Part shown: piece by piece, positions 1-11,396 of the stretch
Position numbering within the stretch: the first letter of the stretch is position 1
Layout: each line of letters opens with the position of its first letter
NCBI RefSeq assembly: GCF_029227915.1
Contig: NC_079876.1
Span: 20,212,001 to 20,276,000 of the forward strand
Length of the DNA stretch: 64,000 bases
Direction of reading: 5' to 3'
Source: Hydractinia symbiolongicarpus
Lineage: Eukaryota > Cnidaria > Hydrozoa > Anthoathecata > Hydractiniidae
The notes under the pieces: generated by a model
Told to the model about the DNA's origin: nothing
The model's input: the letters and a program-made list of their open reading frames with translations, nothing else
Databases searched by the model: none
Program-made: the position numbers and the translations under genes

Positions 1-2298
1 AGTGTTTCAAAAACTGGGATGTTTTCGGTTTCACTTCGAATTTCGTCAGTGTAATGGTTGTTTATATTACTAATCTCATCAGAAACATCGTCGTTTTCCT
101 GTTCTGCGAAAGAATCAAGATTATTTACATTTGCGTGAAAATTTATCATTGCTTCTTCAACAAGTTCACCAAATGGTTCGCATATTCTTTTATTTGTATT
201 TTTAATTTATAATACACCGTTTTCCAATAATTTCTCTGTGTAAGTACCCGAGGTTTCACTTAACAATTCTGCTTCCTGGCGAAAAGGATAAAACATAAAG
301 AGCAAATGATGTGCATATCCTTCTGGATTTTTGTCTCGACTAGGTACATGGTATCTTTTGATGACATCAGAGGTATAGTTTTTGGATAAGGAGATTCCTT
401 GAATCTCAGCTATTATTTCTTCAAGTACTTCTGGTTGACTGTCATTTTCATCTTCTGGTTTCGGTTTTATTTTCATAGAGTAGCTTGACAAGAACTCAGC
501 ATAACACATTTGTTCCAACATGGGGTATCTGCCTTTTTTAAATTCTAAATTTGGTCTATCCATGTATATATCCAACATGTTTCGTTTAAAAATATCCGTA
601 CTGTCTGGTGGTAAACTTAAAATTTCTTCTTCGTTTCGACATACCCTGTATCGCTTCTCAGGAATGTTACTATTTGCAAAAACTACCATTACCACGTAAT
701 CATTTATCTGGTATTATAATAGCTACTGCTTCTTGAACTGACATTTCGCGATGATTTCGATACGCATTTGCAATTGACTTCATCTGTTCAAATAATGAAT
801 CACCAGTTTCTAGTGCTTGCGATGCAGCTTTTTTCATTTCCTCTGAAGATTCATTTTCAACTTTCGACAAATAAGCACACATGTAAGAAACTGCTTTATA
901 ATAATCAAGAACAGGTTGAATGTCTATGTTAGCTTCCCATGCCTTCAAACCTTCAGTGAAATAATTATTGATAAAACAAGAATCTAGAATCCTTCGGAAG
1001 TGGATTTGAAATCCAGTATCAGGTGAGATGCTTAGTGCGTTTTCATGTTCTTTCTTTGTTATGGCTAAACTTTGAAGGATTTGTTCAATTGTACCTAGTT
1101 AGTTATAATTCGGTTCGTTTGGATGAAGGATATTGATTTAAATTTGAATCTATGTAATTTTTACTTTTTCTAGTATAGCCTTTCTCTTTCTTTCTTTGAG
1201 ATGTTATCAGGTAAAGGCTCAGCACCAATTGTACGGTCTGTAAAAAACTTGCCATAAGAGTATCGACAATTCTTGTATTTATATTTACGACAAGACTTAG
1301 AATGAGAATGTGTTTGATATGTCGAAACTAGTTTGTAGAGTTTGTGGAATAGTTGGAACAAAAGACGTTTCTTGGCAAGGCAAGCGATATTCGTTTATCG
1401 GGTTTTCATTCTCTTCTTCGCTATTGTCCAGGTAATCTTCATTCTTGGTTTTTTCATCACCGATATTATTATTTGTTGTCGATTTTATTGCAAAATCAAC
1501 GTTCATTTTCACTTTCCCCAGTTTCATGTTCAGATGTTAAATTAATCCAGGAAGGTGGTATGTTTGTGAGATTAACTTCAATATTTGAATAAAGAGGGTT
1601 AACCAGTTTCAGATAACAAAGAACTTCCCGAATAGCATCTGGACTTACCGATTCTAAATAAACGTTAGATTTGAAATTCACTTTTTTCTTTAACGAAACT
1701 TGCACCCCACCATTATTATCCATTCCTCTTGGTAAGACAATGCTTATTTCATCGGTTTTTATTGGAACATTACATATTGCACCTTTTATTTTATGACACT
1801 GACCTTTAGGCATTATTGCAATTCGTTTAAATAAAATTCTTTTGGATATAATAATTTTTCCTAATCGTCGTAATGTGCTCATTGATTCTGGGAGATCAAC
1901 CATTTGGAGATTATTAGATACAGCTTGGGAAGGAATTTTTCCTTTTGTAAGTTTTGAATGGCATATTGCACATACTTTGCCATCAAAACTTGGTACTCTG
2001 AAGCGAAAATGCTTTTCTGAAATGGCAGGATAATCGACGTGGCGAAAAAATGTAATTGACCGCTTATATAAAGAACAATTACATATGACACATATATAAA
2101 ATAGCCCATTCCCATTGCATTTTTTAAATTGGTTTATTTTTTCATCAGAATCAGGCAGATTGTTAACACGCTTACGTTTTGTTGCTTTACCTTCCCCTAC
2201 ATGGCGTTTCTTTGCAGTTTTTTGTTCCTGTTGGCCCTGCTCAGTTTCCCGATACGGACTCCTTTTGCTTCGCTTGACCCTGTTCTGTTTTTTTGTGT
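1..2298 (-). pseudogene. Helitron replicase segment (DUF6570-like, Rep-type domains)
   Basis: The clearest block is 1496-1903, with MVDLPESMSTLRRLGKIII, KRILFKR and MPKGQ, typical of the DUF6570 domain in animal Helitron polyproteins. Upstream in translation (about 1904-2120) is a cysteine-rich stretch with CVICN and CAICH. Downstream are QTSFDISNTFSF (around 1300), a CRYSYGKFFTDRTI segment (around 1200), WEANIDIQPVLDYY...CAYLSK (700-948) and IKRYHVPSRDKNPEGYAHHLLFMFYPFR in pieces (207-695). Coding continues through 1-206 after one stop. A stretch expected between the FSF and CRYSYG blocks appears deleted, and the blocks lie in different frames. No intact product is expected. Confidence 0.7.
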
Positions 2299-3297
2299 TT
2301 ACTTTTCGACTCTCTTAGCTTGGATCGACTCTTTTATCTTAGCGTGTCCCTTTTCTGTTTTCTGATATTTTCCTATTGACTTTTTTACTTTAGCTTGACC
2401 CTGTTCTGTTTTTTGATATTTGACTATCGACTTTTTTACCTTAGCTTGTCCCTGTTCCGTTTTCCGATATTTGCTTATCGACTCGCTCAACTTAGCTTGG
2501 CCGTGTTCCGTTTTCTGATATTTGCCTATTGAATTTTTTTGTTTCACTCGGCCTCTCTCGGAATTACGGTACTTCCTGCTTTGTTCTAGTTTTCTTTTTC
2601 TGCGAATGTTAAGCATAGTGTTACTAGAAATCTGTTCAGTTGTGAGGATTCTGAAATATTGAGTTTCAAGACACATTGCTTCGCCAGGAGTGACGTATAT
2701 TTTTCGTACGTAGTTTTTAACATGTTGCAATGAATCAAATTTTAAAAGGACTGACGTACCCTGTTCTGTTATTTGTCCTAAGCTAGTTCGGCTATGAGGA
2801 TCAAATAAAAAAATTTGGGGGTGGCCCCAAACTATAGCAAAACTAACACCGCTAATAATACCCAGCATTCCTTGCCCTTTATCGGAATCAGATGAATTAT
2901 GAAAAGTGCGTAATGAAGTGCTATCGTCTGTAATAATATAAGAAACATTTTCTAAACTTCGTATTTGTATGACCTCATTTTTAAGAACCAAACTATTTGG
3001 GAGCTTACTTGCACTCAATTGCTGGTTTGTGTATCCTAGTTTTGTGTACCACTTTGTTCCTTCGGAAAGGATATGATCAAGATCACCTGAATTCCAAATA
3101 GACATTTTTTTAAGAGCCGACCAACAATTGCAAAACAGGGAATTACACATACATTGTGTACCAGTAAAAGTTCCAAGCCTGACATCCCCTTGATGAAAAG
3201 ATCCCTGTACCGACTTTAGAATAGTACAAGGCCCCGGATTAGTTTCAACATCACCAGAAAGTAAAAGTACCATACAGCTTTTATATGCGGGGTTCAT
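2299..3297 (-). CDS. Helitron polyprotein N-terminus: 2A leader, C76-like protease, repeats
   Basis: Open stretch of 332 codons. Residues 15-23 read GDVETNPGP, a 2A-like ribosome-skipping motif right behind a short hydrophobic leader. Residues about 40-195 resemble the herpesvirus tegument deneddylase (peptidase C76) fold seen in some Helitron proteins: a candidate nucleophile in TGTQC (Cys49), then FDPHS giving candidate Asp166 and His168. Residues about 241-326 are five 17-residue lysine/glutamine repeats. The frame breaks near 2298, but the same repeat continues in another frame, so this is the front of one long polyprotein rather than a complete gene. The 2A and repeats are seen directly; the protease assignment is by motif order and is moderate. 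Confidence 0.65.
   Translation of the reverse strand: MNPAYKSCMVLLLSGDVETNPGPCTILKSVQGSFHQGDVRLGTFTGTQCMCNSLFCNCWSALKKMSIWNSGDLDHILSEGTKWYTKLGYTNQQLSASKLPNSLVLKNEVIQIRSLENVSYIITDDSTSLRTFHNSSDSDKGQGMLGIISGVSFAIVWGHPQIFLFDPHSRTSLGQITEQGTSVLLKFDSLQHVKNYVRKIYVTPGEAMCLETQYFRILTTEQISSNTMLNIRRKRKLEQSRKYRNSERGRVKQKNSIGKYQKTEHGQAKLSESISKYRKTEQGQAKVKKSIVKYQKTEQGQAKVKKSIGKYQKTEKGHAKIKESIQAKRVEK
2320..2577 (-). repeat. 51-bp coding tandem repeat, about 5 copies
   Basis: Encodes 17-residue repeats of the type KYQKTEQGQAKVKKSI plus one residue. The middle copies are nearly identical. A sixth, frameshifted copy continues toward 2250. The basic repeat links the protease-like domain to the replicase segment. 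Confidence 0.85.
3229..3255 (-). other. 2A-like ribosome-skipping motif
   Basis: Encodes GDVETNPGP, fitting the 2A consensus D-V/I-E-x-N-P-G-P exactly, preceded by hydrophobic residues (VLLLS). It lies 14 codons after the first Met. In known 2A peptides the break falls between the last Gly and Pro, which would release a leader of about 22 residues from the protease domain. Confidence 0.85.
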
Positions 3298-3367
3298 ATT
3301 AGCATTGGTAACGTGTCATCGGGAAAAAAAATCTTAAAAGCTAGAGAAACCTCTTTCATTTTGTAAT

Positions 3368-3462
3368 TTCACCAATAAATTCACTACCAAATTCACCAAT
3401 AAGTTCACTATCAAGTTCACCAATAATTTCACTATTAATTCACTATTAAGTTCACCGATGAG
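3368..3462. repeat. 12-bp minisatellite (TTCACCAATAAN/TTCACTATCAAN)
   Basis: Eight consecutive units of about 12 bp, starting TTCACC or TTCACT, partly alternating so that a 24-bp higher-order unit appears. It lies just upstream (5' side) of the minus-strand Helitron gene. No coding role seen. Confidence 0.75.
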
Positions 3463-4460
3463 TAAATTCAAGTTCAAGGTTCAGTAGCTAAGTTCAATTA
3501 ATTCTGAATAACTGAATGTTTTGAATAACTAGCTTTTATACTCTGTCGAGTTTCTTCTCTTTTATACTCTGCCGAGTCACGGTTGTCGAACCTAAAAAAA
3601 GATAAGAAATTCATTGCAATTTTTTGTTTCAATAGCATTGTATAAAAATTAACAAACTTATGTCTGCTAAGATACCAATACCTCACAAAATCAAGTTAAA
3701 AAGTATGTGACGCTAGGGTTCGAATTAGCAGTTCGCAATTCGCAATTTGCGAATCGAAATGCCATTTTTGCGAATCACGTTGCGAAGAAAATGTTTGCGA
3801 ATCGAATATTTTTAAGCGGCGATAGAAATGCTTTTTCAGCTCGTGTTTTAAAAATTTAAGAACGAAAAAACGCCGATAGAAAAGCTTCGTAAATCGCTTT
3901 TTAAAAGTTTAAGAACGAAAACCGGCGATAGAAATGTTTTTTTAAATCACCGTTTAAAAATTTAACACGAGCAAATTCTTTTCGCGTCATTTGAAAGGAA
4001 TTCGCCATCCTATTGTGTTTTTGAATGAAAACAATTATTTTTGCAAGTTGAGCGTACGCGCACGCTTTCATCCGGACAGTACTGTAAACAGCATTTTACT
4101 ACAAGACTCATGTTTGAAACATATTTTTTGTGACAGCAACTTTAATCAGTATACTGTATTTAACATGCGTTGTAATGTTCACGAAAACTGGTTAAGAACC
4201 TCTGAAACATTAATTACATTTTGAATATTTTCTTACAGCTTGCTATAAAATAAACTTATTTCATTTTTGCAACATTATTTCGGCCATGGAGACAAGAAAG
4301 TTAAAACTGAGAGAGTCGCTAGTCCAGACGCTCAGTTCTCGTGTTTGGGGTTCACGAGTTTAAACAACCCTCACTCGTCTCCAACAAAAAAATAATAAAG
4401 CAGGAAAAAGTAAAGCTCGCAGGTCACAAAAAATACAAATTCTCGTCGAAAAACAAGTAG
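3463..4460. other. Non-coding stretch left of Polinton 1
   Basis: Holds GCGAATCG/GCAATTCGC-type short repeats (about 3725-3800) and a three-copy degenerate tandem repeat of about 53 bp, each copy with GGCGATAGAAA followed by TTTAAAAATTTAA (3816-3970). I see no supported gene; short open frames here lack recognisable motifs. Confidence 0.5.
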
Positions 4461-4465
4461 CTACT

Positions 4466-4640
4466 AGAGATAGAGAAATGTTCGTTTTGGCGCAGACGAC
4501 GTCGACCAAAGGGAAATTCCCTATATGCCAGTAACCAACACAAAATAATATGAAATGATATATAAATTCCAATAACTAACACATAATAATATGATGTCAT
4601 GTGCAATAGTATATAGAATATGAGTAAAGGGAAATTCCCT
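4466..4640 (+). repeat. Polinton 1 left terminal inverted repeat
   Basis: About 175 bp, close to 85-90% identical by eye to the reverse complement of 20942-21116. It contains two copies of the palindrome GGGAAATTCCC at 4511-4521 and 4629-4639, matched by two at the right end. The inner limit of the repeat lies just after the second palindrome. Confidence 0.9.
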
Positions 4641-4740
4641 TACTAAAACTATGACCGCGCCAGAAAAATTGTTGATTGAAACTTGGAGGAAAGAATACGG
4701 ATCCGTATTCTTTCCTCCAAGATTGAAATCAAAAAATATA

Positions 4741-7020
4741 TCTCCATAATAATAGCCGTCGTCTGTCTGTCTGTTCAAAAGGGTTACCGATATTCCTTTG
4801 ATCTTTTAGCGAATTTTTAGAAAACAGGGGGTTGTTTAATGAAAAACTTTATAATTAATTGAACTAAACTCAAGAAATTAATTTATTACCTTAATTAATT
4901 TAATTACTTTAATTTATTGCCATAAGTAAGAAAAATAAATTTAGTGATAAAAATGAATGCATTATTTTAATACGCCATTTTTAATAATAATTACCCCCGT
5001 GACCTCAATCGCCGTTTTCGCTCAGAAGCTACAGAAAACAAATGGGACAGTTTACTGATAGTTTTACTGACTTTGTTTTGACCGCTCGCACATAATACAC
5101 CAATCAAAACGCATAATTGTTTAAAAAATCCAAGACTTTCGAGGCCTGGGCATGTTCTGCCCAGATTGCGAAAACGGCCTGTTTACAACCGGGACAGCCG
5201 GATTATGTACACATGATCCGATTATGTTTTTTTTGCACTGGTTATGTAGTGGTGACCGGATTATGAACGCTGATATAATGGCTGGCCAGGCAGGCTGTGA
5301 TTGGCATTTTCTTCGAACTTTTGTGAATTAAACATTCTCTGGAAGATAGAACACCCCTAAAAACTAGACATGGCGGAAGAAAAAAGTCTCGACGTAATTC
5401 TTAGTATAAACTAATCTTGTAGTAAATACATTTCAGCATAATATACTTTGAAGTAACTAAATTTCACGGAACCTAAATTATTCTTTTTGCGGGAATTAAG
5501 TTTGGTGAAAAGTTATTAAACTTGCGAATCCCAAAATTTAGTATTTGCCGCGAAATTTCGTTTCATTTGAGAGCAACAATAACTTTGCTAGCAGGGCTAT
5601 TCGCTTGTCAGAAGTGATTACGAATGATATAAAAGCGGTCGGCCCCGATTATATTTGTTCTATAAGTCTGGAATAATATTTGACTGTCATACATAAGCCG
5701 GCCTTCCCCGATTATGTGCGTTCTATAATAAGTGAGAAATAATAGAAAAATGCCATACATCCGATAAACCCCCCCCTACGTTTAGGTTTAAACTGGAAGC
5801 CAAGTACACAACGTTAGAACATTTTGATTCCGACTCATCCGAAGATTACAGTACTTAACAAACGTGTTGCTTTTAAAAGAAAACAAATAATTCTGAATTA
5901 AGCAAACAACAAATTTTTTTTTTAGCGCTAATGAATCTTCTATATCTCACAAATATTTAATACTTCGAAACATATCAACAAGGCATTCTAAGCACGAATT
6001 AGTCAGTAGAATATATCACTTTTTGAATTATAGGATACCTCACGTGAGGTATCCTATAATTCTTTGGTCCTTGTGACGTCAATTATGCAGCCATTATGAA
6101 TTTCAAAGTTCGAGAAGAAGCGTGAGCATGATAAAGCCGCATGAAGCGAGGTAGCTCAAAATTTGCAATTATTTGCTGTACTAAACTTTTCTGTAAAAAA
6201 CGAATGTTATTTTCTTTAATACTTATATGAATAGAACATTATTAGGTAGCATCATTAAAACGTCGGAGGGAACCTTTAAAGTAATGGTGGTCAGTGCTAT
6301 TTGTAAGTCTGTTTCGTCTTCTATAAGCTTTTTATTTTCGTAATATTGTTTTTTTGTATGTTCTAAAAAATGTTAAGATAAATATATTGTCACGTTTTTA
6401 GTCACGTACACATCTTAAACGCAACAGTTTTAGGATTTTTGGCTAGGAACAAAGATTTTGGAGGCTAGCTATCTAGAACCTTACTTATTACTATTCTGTA
6501 TGGTATAACATCTTTTTATCCTACCCACCATTTATTTTTGTGTTGTGACTGTAGCCATTTAGTTAGCTCCTATCTTTGGCAAAAATATGAGAGTATAAAA
6601 ATGCAGTTTGGCTACAACAATTCTTAAACAAAAAGTGTTATGCTAAATGCAGTTAGCTAGGTAGCTACATCTTTTATTATTTTTTCCTGAAAGCTTTTTG
6701 TGCAAATAAAATGACTGACAGATTATTTTAGCTGAACCGGTAATGACAGGCTGTTCCCTGTGTTTTCATTAAAACCGAAGTTGCAATGAATTTTTTTTGG
6801 AAAAGGGGTATTACGCCTATACGCCTGTTCAACTCAGTTTAACTATACTAAGCGGTTAGTCCAGTGTTAACAACAGACTGTTGTTTTTTGTCCGTTTGTC
6901 TGTTTGTCTGTCCGTTTGTCACGCGAAATGGTAGCTTAGCTGTGCAAGTAACGAGACGCTCACAGTACGGTATAAAATAGGCGGGCGAACCCGTGGATTT
7001 TTCCACGGGCTAACGACTAG
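4741..7020 (+). mobile_element. Non-autonomous Helitron inside Polinton 1
   Basis: Shows the Helitron signature exactly: host A (4740), then 5' TCTCC..., and 3' end CTAG (7017-7020) followed by host T (7021). The 3' terminus has the expected hairpin with arms CCCGTGGA and TCCACGGG about 12 nt before the end. It is 2,280 bp with no supported gene. The interior (TCTG-rich 5' part, a 38-bp palindrome, TTACGCCTATAC-type 3' part) is homologous to 30565-32520. It sits just upstream of the PolB start and may have displaced the original PolB upstream region. Confidence 0.85.
6025..6062. repeat. 38-bp perfect palindrome
   Basis: A perfect inverted repeat with no spacer, centred on CACGTG, arms GAATTATAGGATACCTCAC. 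It lies within the Helitron insert. Possible cruciform, head-to-head joint of two element ends, or an E-box-centred site; the sequence alone does not decide. Confidence 0.9.
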
Positions 7021-7033
7021 TATAACAAAGAAG

Positions 7034-10000
7034 ATGAATTCAAATACCGTAAAACAATTACACGTCATCGCGAAAACCCGTGGGATTAAGGGTTGTTCAA
7101 AATTACGCAAAGCAGACCTAGTTGCTTTATTAGATACACAGCCTACCCCATTCTCACCACAAGCCATGTACATTTTTGAAAAACAAGAGATGGCTAGATC
7201 ACGTCCTATTAAGAAGATCATCGAGCCTTACGTTCCCACGCTTGAGAAAATGAATGAGTTTGAACGTCAGGAGCTGAAGAGAACTCGTCCAGTAGTCAAG
7301 AGTAAGCTGCGGGAGTGGTCAGAGTGGCTACTATCACATGTACCAGAGAGTATAAAGAAACCAGTGCAAAGTATATATACATCGATAAAAACACGAATAC
7401 TTTCACTATATGATGGTACCAAGAAGACACTAGTTGGTGAGGTTGAGGAAGAAGCAAAAAAGGGTCATGCTTCAGAGCAACCGAAGCAAGATTTTACACC
7501 TCAGGAGCACAAGCATGCATTACACAAAACATTGAGAAGTTACCGCATAACTGGCATCGATGGAACAGATATTGATGGATACCTGGGCATGGCTCGATCA
7601 AATGTAAAAACACTCATTGAAAACCAAGTGGAAGACATGGGATCTGCGAAAATCCATTGCTCCCTCTGGATCCTATGGAAAAAATCAATCGATGGTACTA
7701 ACGAGTTTATTGAGGTAGACAAGGTATTCCACAGCAACATGATATCAATATTTAAAGGCACAATCGTGGATGAAGTGATGGATACGATGTTTGCTCAAAT
7801 GAAAACACATATCGAAAACCCCGCTTTACCGAAAAGTGGCTTTAGTATCAGCCGCATCCTACATCTCGATGTTGATTTTCATAAGCTAAAGTTAACACGG
7901 GGATCTTCGTATATCACCTAAATCGATCGGTATGAAAAAGGCCATTATCAACCCGAATAACAACGATGAAGAAGGCTTCCGATGGGCTATAGTAGCCGCC
8001 TTGCATCATGAGGATATAACAAAAGATCCTCAAAGAATCAGCAAGCTCCGGCCATATGTGGAGCGATATAACTGGCAAGGCATCGAATTTCCAACATCCA
8101 TCAAGGACATCAACAAATTTGAGCGGAACAATCCCGATATTGCCGTGAACGTCTTGTATGCGTCGGGAAGGAGCTTTACTATTTTGCGACGATCAACATT
8201 TAACGAACGTGAGAAGCAGGCTTATTTGCTACTAATCACCGATGAGAAGAGAAACCATTATACAACCATCAAAAATATTTCGAGATTATTGGGTAGCGAG
8301 ATATCAAAGAATCACGGCAAAATGCACTTTTGTATGAGTTGTTTACAAGGGATCCAAACGATAGAATCTCGGGATAACCACTATACCTACTGCAAAGACA
8401 ACGAGGCGGTAAAGATCACGATGCCCAGCGAGAATGAAAAATGGTTATACTACCAAGATGGTCAGCAGCAATTCAAAGTACCCTTCGCCATCTATGCGGA
8501 CTTTGAAAGCCTACTGATCCCGATAAAGGAGAATGCTCGGGACACTAAGACCAAGACGCTTCACAAGCATGTACCATGTGGATGGTGTACGAACAGTACC
8601 TTTGCTTATGAAGAAGTGATGGATCCCCTGTATAAATGCCGTGGTAAGGGATGCGTTCAACGATTCGTTCAATATATAGAGGACGAAGTGAAGCGGCTAC
8701 ATTCACTATTTCCCCAGAAGCCTATGTCGGAACTAACGGAGGATCAGAAGAATGAGTATGATGCTGCGTCGACCTGCCACATATGTATGAAACCGTTCAA
8801 CGACGACCCGAAGAATCGCAAAGTTCGAGACCATTGCCACTATACAGGGCTGTATCGAGGAGCAGCTCATAACACATGTAATTTAAAATACAAGATACCC
8901 AGCCACGTGCCAGTGATCTTCCACAATCTTTAAGGGTACGACGCCCACTTGTTCATTCGAGAATTGGGGGAGAAGTATGATACCCAGGACATTGGTTGCA
9001 TCGCTGAAAACACTGAAAAGTATATCTCCTTCAATGTAAAAATCAAGGTACCCATTGCAGGCATGGGGTACGGTGATGGTGAAACGTACAAGAAGATCGA
9101 GATCAGATTCATAGACAGCTGTCGATTCATGGCATCAAGCTTGGAGAAATTGGCAAGCAACATCGATGATGAACAGTGCAAAAATCATCTCCGTTGGTAT
9201 TTCACTGAGAATGACACCTTTAAGCTCATGCGAAGGAAGGGTGTATATCCCTATGAGTATATGGATGGCTGGCGACTATTCGAGGAGACTGAGCTACCTC
9301 CAAAGGAGGCTTCTGATAGCAAGTTGAACATGAAGGGGATTAGCGATGAAGAATACGAGCATGCAAAAGAAGTGTGGAATGTCATCAATCCAAAAGGCGA
9401 TGAGGTTAATATGGGCGACTATCACGACCTATACCTCACTACAGACGTCTTTCTATTAACCGACGTGTTCGAGACTTTTCGGGGGGTATGCCAGAATCAA
9501 TACAAACTCGACCCTGCTCACTTCTACAGCGCACCAGGCTTGGCATGGAAAGCAGCACTCAAGTACACGGATATCAAACTGGAGCTCTTAACGGATGTCG
9601 AGATGCTCTTGATGTTTGAAAAAGGAATTTGAGGTGGTATAACCCAGGCTGTACACCGCTATGCGAGAGCTAATAACAAATATATGGGAGACCAATACGA
9701 CTCGGAGGTTGAGTCGTCCGATTTGCAGTACCTTGACGCCAATAATCTCTATGGCTGGGCCATGCAAAAGCCCCTTCCAACTCATGGATTTAAATGGGTG
9801 TCGAATATTGAGGTATTGAATGAAAAGAAGATCGAGAAGCTGGTATCTGATAACAAGCATGGGTACATCCTGGAGGTCGACGTCGACTACCCGAAGGAGC
9901 TCCACGACAAGCACAACGAGCTCCCTTTCCTACCAGAGTTTGTACATAGAGTAGAGAAGCTAATACCAAATCTCGAACATAAGCGGAAATACGTAGTACA

Positions 10001-10901
10001 CATCGGAGCTCTACATCAAGCCTTAAAGCATGGCTTGGTATTAACTAAGGTGCACCGTGCTATTCAATTTAAACATAGTGCTTGGCTTAAACCATATATC
10101 GATCACAACACGAGGCTTAGAACTGCCGCCAAAAACGACTTTGAGAAAGATTTTTACAAGTTGATGAACCTCTCGGTGTTTGGAAAAACCATGGAGAATA
10201 TCCGGAATCATCGCAACGTCAAGCTAGTCACGAACGAAGCCGCATATTCGAAGTTAAGTATGCAACCAAATTTTAAGAGTGGTATTTGCTTCAGTAAGAA
10301 TCTCATGGGTATTGAGATGGGTAGGACGGGTATTAAGATGAATAAGCCGTCTTGGATCGGTCAAAAACCGTCATGTATGAGTTCCACTACGACTACATGC
10401 AGCCAAAATATGGACACGGATAGCTTCATTTACCACATACGAACAGAGAACTTCTACCGCGATATTGCCGATGATGTGGAGGCACGTTTTGACACGAGTG
10501 CTTATGACAAGAATGACAACAGACCCCTCCCCATCGGGAAGAACAAGAAGGTCGTCGGCTTAATAAAAGACGAGTTAGAGGGCACAATTATAACGCATTT
10601 CATCGCATTGAGACCGAAGGCATACGCCTATAAAGCATTAACGAAAGAGGGGGGTGATCGTAAAGCAAAAGGTGTCAAGAGCGCCGTGACTAAAAAATGT
10701 ATAACGTTCGAGGACTATGAGCACTGCCTGAGGGAAGGTATCTATATTTCCAAGAGTTGGCGTTGTATACAAAATAAAGGTAATAATATATACACCCAGG
10801 AAGTCACAAAAATTGCGCTTAATAGATCTGACGATAAGCGGATTGTACAAGCTGATCAAATAACAACGCTTGCCCGGGGTCATTATCGATTGAAGAAATA
10901 A
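7034..10901 (+). pseudogene. POLB: Polinton protein-primed DNA polymerase B
   Basis: Would replicate the linear element. It starts at ATG 7034 with a SAP/Rho-N-like DNA-binding helix pair (KQLHVIAKTRGI...LRKADLVALLD), then a Polinton-type linker (HLDVDFHKL). Next come the exonuclease motif YADFESLL (about 8490), a Cys/His endonuclease-VII-like module (CHICMKPF...VRDHCHY...AAHNTCNLKY, 8780-8890), palm segments YLDANNLYGWAM (9730) and NLSVFGKTMENIR, and the catalytic MDTDS (about 10410). Lesions: frameshift near 7920, TAA at 8931, TGA at 9630, and two deletions near 10335 and 10398 that together keep the frame but garble the residues between them. The family is certain; activity is very unlikely. 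Confidence 0.93.
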
Positions 10902-10903
10902 AA

Positions 10904-11338
10904 ATGGAGGATGTATTACTATTAATCGCAGTGCTACTACCTTATGTCTTGATTATTATCGGTTATTTCAGATACAGACGTTTAATAAACATGGCTCACA
11001 ACTTAGCAGAAATATTTGACGATGTTGTCGATACCCCAGCAGAGGCTGTTGATCAACCTATAGATAAACGCCAGGGTTTGAAGGATATACGAAAGACCAA
11101 GCCACATCTACTGTCTAAAAAATATACTGAGGCATTTTTGGACAAAGCATCAGCCGAGGTTATCGAGAAAATACATGCTGAATTCGTTGAAAAGGAACTG
11201 CAGGAAAAGGGGGAGAAAACTGCCAGAGCTCTTTCGTGTCATGCAATAAGTATGTATACGAAGGTCATACGATTGCCCATACGATTAACCATACAAAATT
11301 GTCTAAACAGAGTTCCCCCGAATCGGGAGAACTGGTAA
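10904..11338 (+). CDS. Small membrane-anchored Polinton protein
   Basis: 144 codons, starting 2 nt after the PolB stop. Residues about 3-22 form a strong membrane segment (LLLIAVLLPYVLIIIGYF) followed by basic residues, then a charged helical region rich in Glu/Lys, consistent with a type of membrane-anchored virion or assembly protein. Near 11262 the last codons look unlike the rest. A +1 frame gives a hydrophilic tail ending at 11361, only 8 nt before the hairpin at 11370, so a late frameshift is likely. I do not recognise a named family beyond its Polinton setting. Confidence 0.6.
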   Translation: MEDVLLLIAVLLPYVLIIIGYFRYRRLINMAHNLAEIFDDVVDTPAEAVDQPIDKRQGLKDIRKTKPHLLSKKYTEAFLDKASAEVIEKIHAEFVEKELQEKGEKTARALSCHAISMYTKVIRLPIRLTIQNCLNRVPPNRENW

Positions 11339-11369
11339 ATGATACAAGCTCTCCATCATAAAAAGAAGA

Positions 11370-11395
11370 TTTTATAAGCCCTGTGGCTTATAAAA
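11370..11395 (+). terminator. Gene-boundary hairpin 1
   Basis: Perfect 11-bp stem: TTTTATAAGCC, loop CTGT, GGCTTATAAAA. The next gene's ATG starts at 11397, one nt after the stem. The preceding gene (frame-corrected end 11361) stops 8 nt before it. Confidence 0.7.
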
Positions 11396-11396
11396 A

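Larger units (their letters stand above)
1..3297 (-). mobile_element. Helitron/Helentron-type element, replicase part, decayed
   Basis: Reading right to left, the conceptual protein runs: 2A-like leader, cysteine-protease-like domain, lysine-rich repeats, a cysteine-rich segment, a DUF6570-like domain, then Helitron replicase-type segments that run off the left edge. The order matches the N-terminal half of animal Helitron polyproteins as I know them. Frameshifts and stops interrupt it. The helicase would lie left of position 1. No terminus is visible in the window, so the element limits are unknown. Confidence 0.75.

Noticed and set aside
3368-3462. CRISPR-like array
   Set aside because: Units of 12 bp are contiguous without spacers, and the setting is eukaryotic; it is a minisatellite.
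4360-4778. Overlapping minus-strand open frames
   Set aside because: They run through the Polinton terminal repeat and flank, with no motif; chance frames.
6919-7221. Minus-strand 100-codon frame
   Set aside because: Antisense shadow of the PolB N-terminus and the Helitron end.
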